Shown one piece after another: positions 36,301 through 43,913 of a DNA stretch of 59,109 nt. How positions within the stretch are numbered: position 1 is the first letter of the stretch; each line of letters starts with the position of its first letter. The translations under genes and the position numbers were made by a program. Below the pieces are notes generated by a model. That model saw only the letters and a list, made by a program, of their open reading frames with translations, was not told where the DNA came from and searched no databases. This DNA comes from CPC320 sp002684375 (GTDB lineage: Bacteria; Pseudomonadota; Alphaproteobacteria; Rhodobacterales; Rhodobacteraceae), in the NCBI GenBank assembly GCA_965662545.1, contig CBFIHZ010000024.1:1-59109 (forward strand). The letters run 5' to 3'.

Positions 36301-36907
36301 CCAGTTCCAAATGCCCCCGTTCGATTTGCTGTTCGGCCTCAGTGACCCCACTGTCCGACCGATGGCGTTGTAATTCAACGTACAGACGGTTGCCAAAGCT
36401 CTGTTTCAAGTCAATTAAAATTGCCTCGGCCGCAGGGCGTTGACCACCTGCCAAAAGCCGGCCCATCGGCCCGTCGGGTCCCCCCGTCAAACAGATCACA
36501 CCCTCTGCATGGGCGCGCAAATCATGCAGCGTGACGTGCGCAGGTTGTCCGTCGCCGCGCAAATAAAGTTTGCTGTTCAGCAACATCAGGTTCTCATAAC
36601 CGTGTTCGTTCTGGGCCAAAAGAACCAGCGGCGCGGGGCGCAGCACCTGTGCCCGTCCCGTTTGCGCGGTTTGGCTTTCATCGTAATGCAGATCAACCTG
36701 ACAGCCGATAATCGGCTGAACGCCTGCCCCGCTGGCGGCCACCGAAAACTCTAACGCGGCAAACATATTATTGCTGTCTGTCAATGCGACGGCAGGCATA
36801 TCCATACCGGCGCATAAACCCGGCAATTTCTTGAGGCGCATTGCACCTTCAAGCAGCGAATATTCGCTGTGCACCCGCAGGTGAATATATGTGACTGAAC
36901 CGCCCAT
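33395..36907 (-). CDS. dnaE: DNA polymerase III alpha subunit
   Basis: A 1170-residue replicative polymerase of the C family. It contains an N-terminal PHP domain (YIHLRVHSEYSLLEGAM), the palm with VGPGRGSGAGSLVAYAL and the catalytic aspartates in PDFDIDFCMDRR, fingers with GFNKSHAAAYAVVSYQTAWL, a helix-hairpin-helix/OB region, and LSGHPLDDYMSALKRKGV towards the C-terminus. The length is normal for DnaE1. ATG 36907 is preferred over TTG 36916; the ribosome site is weak. It diverges from the BMP-type transporter operon. Confidence 0.96.
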   Translation of the reverse strand: MGGSVTYIHLRVHSEYSLLEGAMRLKKLPGLCAGMDMPAVALTDSNNMFAALEFSVAASGAGVQPIIGCQVDLHYDESQTAQTGRAQVLRPAPLVLLAQNEHGYENLMLLNSKLYLRGDGQPAHVTLHDLRAHAEGVICLTGGPDGPMGRLLAGGQRPAAEAILIDLKQSFGNRLYVELQRHRSDSGVTEAEQQIERGHLELAYDHGVPVVATNDVYFPDPKMYEAHDALICIADGAYVDQQDARRRLTAQHYFKSPAEMVALFADLPEAVENTVEIARRCAFMAYRRDPILPKFADNEVAELRRQAQDGLKARLAVIPHADSVEAYDKRLEFELGIIESMGFPGYFLIVADFIKWAKDHGIPVGPGRGSGAGSLVAYALTVTDLDPLRYSLLFERFLNPDRVSMPDFDIDFCMDRREEVIQYVQQKYGRDRVGQIITFGALLSKAAVRDIGRVLQMPYGQVDRLSKMIPVEGVKPVSIEKALADEPRLREEAKNEEVVDRLLTYGQQVEGLLRNASTHAAGVVIADRPLDALVPIYQDPRSDMPATQFNMKWVEQAGLVKFDFLGLKTLTVIQNAMDLIKLGGRSLHIAADGATLYQPAEGAVDDIGAIPLDDAASYRLYASAKTVAVFQVESSGMMDALKRMKPTCIEDIVALVALYRPGPMENIPTYCEVKNGLKERQSVHPLIDYILEETQGIIVYQEQVMQIAQVMAGYTLGGADLLRRAMGKKIKEAMDAERPKFEKGAAANGVDKKTASDVFDLLEKFANYGFNKSHAAAYAVVSYQTAWLKANHPVEFMAGVMNCDIHLTDKLAVYFEEVRKGLALAWTPPCVNRSQPQFTVSQGALVYALGALKNVGVEAMRLVTEGRGETPFVTLFDLARRVDLKRVGKRPLEMLARSGAFDVLNKNRRQVFDALDALVNYSAAIHEQKNSNQVSLFGEAGDDLPEPRLMQMADWLPAERLNEEFKAVGFYLSGHPLDDYMSALKRKGVMTLDEVRAKAERGPMVAKMAGIVAGRQERKSAKGNRFAFAQLSDTSGAYEVTLFSDTLELARVHLETGAKVVITVEATLESDQLKLLGRSVAPIDAAVADAGSAGLRIFVEQAQSISFIASVLAQARKEVKSGGRGPVTLCLLDPSLPGEVDIDLHAEFPVNPQIKGALKSLVGVVEVEEV

Positions 36908-37164
36908 AACGCGCAAGCTATCCGACGATTGGCACGACCGAAAGCCCTTCTATTCAATTTCTCAACATCCCGCTCAAAGACCCGAACCCTCCCACCAGTT
37001 TTTTCGGTTGATGGAAACTGTTTCGCCGACTAAGGCACAAAAAAAACTTGCCAAAAGCTACGATTGCACGCTTTTGTATAGCTTCACACCCATGCGGCAA
37101 TCGCTTAACTACCGTCGTTTAAACCGCCACACTTTTGGGAACAAAAACCAAAAAGGAGCAATAG

Positions 37165-38679
37165 GTGACACAAACTCTGCTGAGTTTAGACGGCGTGACC
37201 AAAGCCTATCCCGGCGTCGTGGCTAACGACAATGTCGCGCTGCAGATAAGGCATGGCGCTGTACATGCCTTGCTCGGTGAGAACGGTGCGGGAAAATCAA
37301 CACTAGTGAAAATGATCTATGGCTTGATCAAGCCCGACAGCGGCACAATGACCTTGGTGGGTCATCCTTATGCACCGCCCGAGCCACGCGCCGCCCGCGC
37401 TGCCGGAGTCGCAATGGTCTTTCAACATTTTTCACTCTTCAATGCATTGAGCGTGGCTGAAAACATTGCCCTCGGTATGGAGTCCCCCCCCCCACAACGC
37501 GATCTGGCCGAGCAAATCAAGACCGTATCAGCAAACTATGGCTTGCCTTTAGACCCCTATAGAACGGTTGGAAATCTGTCGGCTGGTGAACGCCAGCGGG
37601 TCGAGATTATTCGCTGCCTGTTGCAAAACCCAAAATTGCTAATCATGGATGAGCCCACCAGCGTGCTCACCCCACAAGAGGTGGAAATTTTATTTACGAC
37701 TTTAAAAAAGCTCAGCGCGGAAGGCACCGCTATTTTATACATTTCTCACAAATTGGACGAAATTCGCCAAATTTGCGACCAAGCGACAATTTTGCGCCGC
37801 GGCAAAAATGTCGGCCATTGCCACCCCGCCGAAACCACGGCGCGTGATCTGGCTGAAATGATGGTTGGCACCAGTTTCACCAGTCCAACACGCCAGTCTC
37901 GGGAGATTGGCGATGATATTTTACACCTGAATGATTTGTCACTGCCCGCGCCCAGCGCTTTTGGGACCGCATTGAAACAGATCAATCTCACAGTGAAAGC
38001 CGGCGAAATCATCGGCATTGGCGGAGTGGCGGGCAACGGACAGGACGAGTTGCTGTCCGCCCTGTCAGGGGAAGTTAAGACCACTGCCGGCAGCATCGTG
38101 TTCAATGGTCAGGCAATCGGCGACCAACCGCCCGGATCTCGTCGGTCCCTCAGAGTGTTCAGCGCCCCAGAAGAGCGCCTCGGCCACGCCGCGGTGCCAG
38201 ATATGAGCTTGACCGAAAATACGCTCATCTCAACCACCAACCAAAAAGACATGATACGCAATGGTTTTATAAACTGGCCCAAAGCCCGCGCGTTTGCCGA
38301 ACAGGTTATAGAAGCCTTTGATGTACGAACCCCGGGCCCAGGCAGTGCCGCGCAATCTTTGTCTGGCGGGAATTTGCAAAAATTTGTCATTGGTCGCGAA
38401 GTGATGCAAGCCCCGCATCTGCTGGTGGTCAATCAGCCCACTTGGGGCGTCGATGCCGCCGCCGCCGCTGCCATCCGGCAAGCATTGCTTGATTTGGCAC
38501 AAAGCGGGGCAGCGGTGATTGTAATCAGTCAGGACCTTGATGAACTTCTTGAGATTTGCGACTATTTTGGTGCTTTAAACGCGGGGAGCTTGTCGGAAAT
38601 ACGTCCCATAGAGGGGCTTAAAATGGATCAGATCGGCTTGATGATGGGCGGCGCAGACAGTGCCGAGGTGCCACAGTGA
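37165..38679 (+). CDS. ABC transporter ATP-binding protein, BMP/nucleoside type (double ATPase)
   Basis: A 504-residue protein with two ATPase halves, as in sugar- and nucleoside-type importers. The first half is canonical: Walker A LLGENGAGKSTLVKMIYG, signature NLSAGERQRVEIIRCLL and Walker B LLIMDEPTS. In the second half Walker A is degenerate (GIGGVAGNGQDELLSAL), the signature is SLSGGNLQKFVIGRE, and the Walker B region is changed to LLVVNQPTWGVD, with Asn-Gln where Asp-Glu is usual, a known feature of this group. The start is GTG 37165 with AAGGAG six bases before it. The two permeases and the BMP-type binding protein follow directly. Confidence 0.92.
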   Translation: MTQTLLSLDGVTKAYPGVVANDNVALQIRHGAVHALLGENGAGKSTLVKMIYGLIKPDSGTMTLVGHPYAPPEPRAARAAGVAMVFQHFSLFNALSVAENIALGMESPPPQRDLAEQIKTVSANYGLPLDPYRTVGNLSAGERQRVEIIRCLLQNPKLLIMDEPTSVLTPQEVEILFTTLKKLSAEGTAILYISHKLDEIRQICDQATILRRGKNVGHCHPAETTARDLAEMMVGTSFTSPTRQSREIGDDILHLNDLSLPAPSAFGTALKQINLTVKAGEIIGIGGVAGNGQDELLSALSGEVKTTAGSIVFNGQAIGDQPPGSRRSLRVFSAPEERLGHAAVPDMSLTENTLISTTNQKDMIRNGFINWPKARAFAEQVIEAFDVRTPGPGSAAQSLSGGNLQKFVIGREVMQAPHLLVVNQPTWGVDAAAAAAIRQALLDLAQSGAAVIVISQDLDELLEICDYFGALNAGSLSEIRPIEGLKMDQIGLMMGGADSAEVPQ

Positions 38680-39752
38680 TACGGCTGGAAAAACGCCTGC
38701 AGCCATCGCGCACACTGACAAGCTTGACCCCTATTCTTGCGGTGATCCTAACCATGATCATTGGTGGCCTCATGTTTGCCCTGCTAGGCAAGCCACCGTT
38801 CGAATCAATCCGGATTATTTTCTGGGACCCGTTGTTCAACCCACAATTCGCCGCCTATTCCAGACCGCAGCTTTTGATCAAAGCCGCCCCGCTTATTCTG
38901 ATTGCCATCGGGCTGTCGATTGGATTTCGGGCAGGCATCTGGAATATCGGTGCCGAGGGCCAGTATATCATCGGGGCCATTTGCGGTGCGGGTATGGGGT
39001 TGGCATTCTATCCTGCTGATCTGTTTATTATTTTTCCACTCATGGTGATCACAGGTGCGTTTGGGGGCTGGGCTTGGGCCATGATCCCCGCGCTTTTAAA
39101 AACCCGTTTTGGCACCAATGAAATTCTGGTTTCGCTGATGTTGGTCTATGTCGCTGAAAGCCTGTTGGCCTCAGTCAGTTCGGGTCTGTTGAAAAATCCA
39201 GACGGTATGGGCTTTCCCGGCTCGCGCAACCTGCAACAATATCCCGCTGCGGCAAACACCGAACTGTTTACAAATACCGGCATGCACTGGGGCGTGGTCG
39301 CCTGTTTCATTGCAGTGATTTTTGCCTATGTGGTGCTGACGCGTCACCTGCAAGGGTTTCATATCCGTCTCACCGGACAGGCGCCACGCGCGGCGCGCTT
39401 CGCCGGCGTCAACCCACATCGCGTCACTATATTGTGCCTCGGCATTTCAGGGGCACTTGCTGGCATGGCGGGCCTGTTCGAAGTCGCCGGTCCCGCGGGG
39501 CAAATCACCATCGACTTCAATACTGGCTATGGCTTTACCGCCATTATCGTAGCGTTTCTGGGCCGGTTGCACCCAATGGGCATCGTGCTTGCCGGGCTGT
39601 TGATGGCGCTGACCTATATCGGCGGAGAACTGGCGCAGCTGATGCTTGGGCTGCCCGGGGCATCGATCCAGCTGTTTCAAGGCATGTTGTTGTTCTTTCT
39701 ATTAGCAACAGATGTGTTCACCCATTACCGCATTCGAATTGGCGAGGCATGA
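38676..39752 (+). CDS. ABC transporter permease 1 (BMP/nucleoside type)
   Basis: A 358-residue inner-membrane permease of the branched-chain/ribose (BPD_transp_2) superfamily with about nine helices. Landmarks are RAGIWNIGAEGQYIIGAICG, RFGTNEILVSLMLVYVAE and GFTAIIVAFLGRLHPMGI. It starts with GTG 38676, overlapping the ATPase stop as GTGA. It forms the channel with the next gene product. IWNIGAEGQ is typical of permeases partnered with BMP-family (PnrA-like) binding proteins. Confidence 0.92.
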   Translation: MIRLEKRLQPSRTLTSLTPILAVILTMIIGGLMFALLGKPPFESIRIIFWDPLFNPQFAAYSRPQLLIKAAPLILIAIGLSIGFRAGIWNIGAEGQYIIGAICGAGMGLAFYPADLFIIFPLMVITGAFGGWAWAMIPALLKTRFGTNEILVSLMLVYVAESLLASVSSGLLKNPDGMGFPGSRNLQQYPAAANTELFTNTGMHWGVVACFIAVIFAYVVLTRHLQGFHIRLTGQAPRAARFAGVNPHRVTILCLGISGALAGMAGLFEVAGPAGQITIDFNTGYGFTAIIVAFLGRLHPMGIVLAGLLMALTYIGGELAQLMLGLPGASIQLFQGMLLFFLLATDVFTHYRIRIGEA

Positions 39753-39755
39753 GAC

Positions 39756-40679
39756 ATGGACTTATCCGCAATTAACCCTGTTTTATTGATTGCATCGCTG
39801 ATGGTCTCTGCAACCCCTATCTTGCTGGCAGCGATTGGCGAAACTGTTGTCGAAAAAGCCGGCGTTCTCAATTTAGGGGTCGAGGGAATGATGATCACTG
39901 GCGCGGTGATCGGCTTTGCCGTGGCGATCAACAGTGGCAGCCCACCGCTGGGCTTTATCTGCGCGGCGGTTGCTGGGGCTGCTCTTTCCCTCAGTTTTGG
40001 GTTTCTGACACAAGTTTTGCTGGCCAATCAAGTCGCCACCGGTCTGGGGTTGACTTTAGTCGGCCTTGGACTTTCGGCATTGATCGGCAAACCCTATGAA
40101 GGGATGAAATCGCCAACATTGCCGGCGCTTGATATCCCCGGTCTGTCCGATATTCCAGTTTTGGGCCCGATCGTGTTTTCACATGATCCGATGGTCTATG
40201 TCAGCCTTGCACTGGTCTTTGCGGTCTGGGCTGTGCTGAAATACAGCCGAGCCGGGCTGATTTTACGTGGCGTGGGCGAAAACCATGATGCCGCCCATGC
40301 CCTGGGCTATAAGGTAATCCGTATCCGGCTTTTGGCGATCATGTTCGGCGGTGCCTGTGCCGGCTTGGGGGGCGCCTACCTCAGCCTCGTGCGGGTGCCA
40401 CAATGGACCGAGGGCATGACTGCGGGTGCCGGCTGGATCGCGCTGGCCATCGTGGTGTTCGGCAGCTGGAAGCCGCTACGGGTTTTAATCGGTGCCTATT
40501 TATTCGGCGGTGTCACCGTCCTGCAATTGAATCTACAGGCTGCCGGGGTCGCGATCCCGGTAGAGTACTTGTCGATGTCGCCATATCTGATAACAATCGC
40601 GGTGCTGGTTTTTATCTCAGCCCGCGGTGCCCAAGCGGCACCTGCGTCTTTGGGCCGGATATTCCACGCCTCGAGCTGA
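39756..40679 (+). CDS. ABC transporter permease 2 (BMP/nucleoside type)
   Basis: A 307-residue permease of the same superfamily, about nine helices: AAIGETVVEKAGVLNLGVEG at the N-terminus and GVGENHDAAHALGYKV in the middle, with RIRLLAIMFGGACAGLGGAYL. It follows permease 1 by three bases. Together they form the transmembrane heterodimer of a purine- or nucleoside-type importer. Confidence 0.92.
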   Translation: MDLSAINPVLLIASLMVSATPILLAAIGETVVEKAGVLNLGVEGMMITGAVIGFAVAINSGSPPLGFICAAVAGAALSLSFGFLTQVLLANQVATGLGLTLVGLGLSALIGKPYEGMKSPTLPALDIPGLSDIPVLGPIVFSHDPMVYVSLALVFAVWAVLKYSRAGLILRGVGENHDAAHALGYKVIRIRLLAIMFGGACAGLGGAYLSLVRVPQWTEGMTAGAGWIALAIVVFGSWKPLRVLIGAYLFGGVTVLQLNLQAAGVAIPVEYLSMSPYLITIAVLVFISARGAQAAPASLGRIFHASS

Positions 40680-40710
40680 GGCACACATAACTAAGAACAG
40701 GGAGATGTTC

Positions 40711-41784
40711 ATGACAATCAAATCAATTCTTACCGGGGCGGTGGCCGCAGCCGGATTGGCCTCAGCGGCCTTTGCAGCCGACGTCAAAGTTGGCTTTGTC
40801 TATGTCGGACCCGTCGGTGACGGTGGCTGGACCTATGAGCATGAGCAAGGGCGACTCGCGGTTGAAAAGCATTTTGGCGATAAGGTCGAAACGATTTTTC
40901 AAGAAAGCGTGCCTGAGGGCGCAGATTCAGAGCGAGTGATGACCCAGATGGCGCTATCGGGTGCCGATCTAATCTTCACCACCTCGTTCGGCTATATGGA
41001 CCCGACCAATAATGTCGCCGCCAAATTTCCCAATGTGAAATTTGAACATGCCACCGGCTACAAGCGGCTGCACCCCAACGTATCGACCTATTCAGCGCGC
41101 TTCTACGAAGGCCGCGCCGTTCAGGGCCATATCGCTGGAAAAATGACCAAAACCAACAAAATTGGATATATCGCATCTTTCCCGATCCCCGAAGTGATCC
41201 GGGGTATCAATTCAGCCTATATCCATGCCAAAAAAGCCAATCCAAATATCGAGTTTAACATCGTCTGGGCCTACACATGGTTTGATCCCGCCAAAGAAGC
41301 CGATGCAGCAACCGCATTGATTGAACAGGGCGCAGATGTGATCTTGCAGCACACAGATTCGACTGCACCGCAGGCAGCCGCTGAGAAAGCTGGCAATGTA
41401 ATTACGTTTGGTCAAGCCTCTGATATGCCAGAGTACGGCCCAATGCCACGGGTCAGCTCTATTATTGACGACTGGGCACCATATTATATCGCCCGCACCC
41501 AAGCAGTGCTGGACGGGTCTTGGGCCAGTATGGATACATGGGACGGCATCGGCCCGGGCATGGTAAAGATCGGCGAGATCTCCAATGCAGTTCCCGCCGA
41601 TGTGAAAGCAGACGCACTGGCACTGCGCGACTCGATCGCCTCTGGTGCCTATAGCCCCTTTACCGGTCCGCTCAACAAACAAGACGGCAGCGCATGGTTG
41701 GCAGCAGGTGAAACTGCGGATGACGGCACCTTGGCAGGCATGGGCTTTTATGTCGAAGGGCTGACTGGCGACATCCCGAATTAA
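40711..41784 (+). CDS. BMP-family ABC transporter substrate-binding protein
   Basis: A 357-residue periplasmic binding protein. The signal peptide is cleaved near AAFA|ADVKVG; the mature part starts VGFVYVGPVGDGGWTYEHEQG, the PnrA/BMP family signature. ATSFGYMDPT and GKMTKTNKIGYIASFPIPEV follow. Family members bind purine nucleosides or related bases. ATG 40711 is preferred over 40705, as GGGAG lies six bases upstream. An intrinsic terminator follows at 41861, closing the four-gene transporter operon. Confidence 0.92.
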   Translation: MTIKSILTGAVAAAGLASAAFAADVKVGFVYVGPVGDGGWTYEHEQGRLAVEKHFGDKVETIFQESVPEGADSERVMTQMALSGADLIFTTSFGYMDPTNNVAAKFPNVKFEHATGYKRLHPNVSTYSARFYEGRAVQGHIAGKMTKTNKIGYIASFPIPEVIRGINSAYIHAKKANPNIEFNIVWAYTWFDPAKEADAATALIEQGADVILQHTDSTAPQAAAEKAGNVITFGQASDMPEYGPMPRVSSIIDDWAPYYIARTQAVLDGSWASMDTWDGIGPGMVKIGEISNAVPADVKADALALRDSIASGAYSPFTGPLNKQDGSAWLAAGETADDGTLAGMGFYVEGLTGDIPN

Positions 41785-41860
41785 TCGGACCAAACTAATC
41801 TGGCCCACAAGCCTTTTTTGAGACTTTTGACGCAAAACAGGCTTGTAACGCCATACAGAA

Positions 41861-41887
41861 AAGGCTCTGGTTTACAGAGCCTTTTTT
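41861..41887 (+). terminator. Intrinsic terminator of the BMP transporter operon
   Basis: AAGGCTCTG (41861-41869), a 5-base loop, CAGAGCCTT (41875-41883) and a run of T to 41887 form a textbook terminator 77 bases after the binding-protein stop. A further ACAAGCC..GGCTTGT pair lies between the stop and this hairpin. Confidence 0.88.
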
Positions 41888-41960
41888 CATTGCAACGCGG
41901 AGATCTTAAAATGTTTCAAAGCGCCTTTCTTTGCCGTATGTTCACACTGTGAGCAATCCA

Positions 41961-43037
41961 ATGACAGATATCGCCATCATCGGCGGCGGGATCGCCGGCA
42001 TCTCAGCCGCGGCGCGCTTGTCGCACCATGCCTCGGTGACGCTATTTGAGGGCGAAGACAGACTTGGTTATCACGCCTCGGGCCGATCGGCCGCCGCCTT
42101 TGTGGAAGACTACGGCAATTCCGTTGTACGCAGCCTCAACAGCGCCAGTGCAACCTATCTACGCGATGAAAACGGCGGTGTTCTCAGTCCGCGCGGGATG
42201 CTTTTGGTGGCCAAGGCTGGCGATAGAGACCAGTTTGAACATGAACACCGCGAGTTTGGATTAGGCACAATATCAGTGATTGAAGCACGGCATAAAATTC
42301 CCATCCTCAACCCAGAAATGGTTCAATACGCGGGATTTCGCGAAGATATTTATGACATTGATACCGATCTTTTGTTGCAGAATTTCCGCCGCGAAGCCCT
42401 GAAGAACGGCGCTGAGATACACATTAAATCTCAGGTCACTGCCTTGTCGTATGGCGATCAGCGCTGGACCATCACAACACCCAATGGCGTTTATCGCGCC
42501 ACAATTCTGGTCAACGCCGCTGGCGCCTGGGCGGACCCGCTGGCACAGATGGCTGGTCTTGACCCGTTGAGCATCACCCCCTATCGCCGCTCAATGGCAC
42601 GCATTCCTGCCCCTGCGGGACACGATGTCAGCAGCTGGCCATTTATGGATGAGGTGGGCGAGGCTTGGTACGCCAAGCCCGATGCCGGCCAGTTGATCGT
42701 CTCGCCCTGTGAAGAACACGCCACCCATCCCCATGACGCTTGGGCCGATGACATGGTTTTGGCCGAGGGGTTGGCACGCTATGAACAGATGGTAACAGCC
42801 CCTGTTTCACGGATGAGCGCAAATTGGGCAGGTTTGCGGAGTTTTGCCCCCGACCGTGCGCTGGTAATCGGCCACGCCCCACAGCAACCCGCTTTTTTCT
42901 GGCTTGTCGGACAGGGCGGTTACGGATTTCAAACTTGTGTGGCGGCTAGCCAATTAACCGCCGACCTGATCGCGGGGCGTCCCTCTGAGCTCCCAAATCA
43001 GACCCGAGCAGCGCTATCACCTAACAGGTTCTCGTGA
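41961..43037 (+). CDS. FAD-dependent oxidoreductase (DAO family)
   Basis: A protein of about 358 residues with an N-terminal dinucleotide fold (DIAIIGGGIAGISAAARL) and the D-amino-acid-oxidase fold ending LVGQGGYGFQTCVAASQLTA. HASGRSAAAFVEDYGN is typical of the D-amino-acid dehydrogenase / glycine-oxidase-like subgroup. It probably oxidises an amino or hydroxy acid; the substrate is unknown. ATG 41961 is chosen because the FAD fold begins there. It follows the BMP terminator, so it has its own promoter, and its stop overlaps the next gene (GTGA). Confidence 0.82.
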   Translation: MTDIAIIGGGIAGISAAARLSHHASVTLFEGEDRLGYHASGRSAAAFVEDYGNSVVRSLNSASATYLRDENGGVLSPRGMLLVAKAGDRDQFEHEHREFGLGTISVIEARHKIPILNPEMVQYAGFREDIYDIDTDLLLQNFRREALKNGAEIHIKSQVTALSYGDQRWTITTPNGVYRATILVNAAGAWADPLAQMAGLDPLSITPYRRSMARIPAPAGHDVSSWPFMDEVGEAWYAKPDAGQLIVSPCEEHATHPHDAWADDMVLAEGLARYEQMVTAPVSRMSANWAGLRSFAPDRALVIGHAPQQPAFFWLVGQGGYGFQTCVAASQLTADLIAGRPSELPNQTRAALSPNRFS

Positions 43038-43696
43038 ACCAGCGCGGCGCATTGCCCCCAATTACACGAAAGGTAAGCACCGGTGATAACGGGCGGCTTA
43101 ACGCACCTGCGGCTGTCCGCAACGCTGACGCAATCGTTCAAATGCTGCGGGATGTGGCCCCGGCTACCGGCCACGCACTGGAGATTGCCAGCGGCACAGG
43201 TCAGCATATCGTGCAGCTGGCCGCAGCCCTGCCAGGGCTTATATGGCAACCCAGCGACATAGATCCCGCGCGGCTGGCCAGTATCGCGGCTTGGGCAGAT
43301 GATGCCCCACTGCCAAATCTGCGCTCTGCCTGCCGGTTAGATGCCACCAAAGTGGGGTGGGCTGAGAAACATGCGAACCAAGACGTTATTTTACTGATAA
43401 ACCTGCTGCATCTGATCAGTGACGCTGCGACGCAAGCCCTGATAGACGAGATTGCCAAAGCGTTGGCACCGGGGGGGATCATAATTCTGTATGGCCCGTT
43501 TATGCGCAGCGGCGTCTTGACCAGCGCTGGGGACCAAGCGTTTCATGCGCGCCTGCGAGAGGCTGATCCAGATCTGGGATATAAGGATGACAGGACGGTG
43601 CTGACCAAACTGAAAGCCGCAGGTCTGACACCATTGGAACCGGTTGAAATGCCAGCCAACAATTTGACGATAATGGCGCAAAAAAATAATCTTTAA
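43034..43696 (+). CDS. DUF938 SAM-dependent methyltransferase-like protein
   Basis: A 220-residue DUF938 protein. The family pattern is APAAVRNADAIVQML, then LEIASGTGQHIVQLAAALPG (SAM-binding loop), WQPSDIDPARLASI and INLLHLISDAATQALIDE. The substrate is unknown. It starts with GTG overlapping the stop of the FAD oxidoreductase, so the two are translationally coupled and may share a pathway. Small gap sequence after its stop (43697-43913) shows nothing recognisable. Confidence 0.82.
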   Translation: MNQRGALPPITRKVSTGDNGRLNAPAAVRNADAIVQMLRDVAPATGHALEIASGTGQHIVQLAAALPGLIWQPSDIDPARLASIAAWADDAPLPNLRSACRLDATKVGWAEKHANQDVILLINLLHLISDAATQALIDEIAKALAPGGIIILYGPFMRSGVLTSAGDQAFHARLREADPDLGYKDDRTVLTKLKAAGLTPLEPVEMPANNLTIMAQKNNL

Positions 43697-43913
43697 GAAG
43701 ACGATCCGCCAAAGAGCACGTATCGTAGACTGCGTTGGATTTACCGCAACTGCTGCGACCATGAAACCCTGCTGGCAGCCTTCAAAACGAAAGGTATGAC
43801 GTAACAGTTGCAGGCTGGCAGAGGAGAGAGTTTTATTTCCACTGGATGACCTGAGCGTTATTTCTTATGATCAAAACACCAGCAGAAAACAAAATTTGAA
43901 TGAACGGAAAAAT

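Noticed and set aside
43697..43913. Insertion-sequence remnant after the DUF938 gene
   Set aside because: Short frames were read on both strands; none resembled a transposase and no inverted ends were found.
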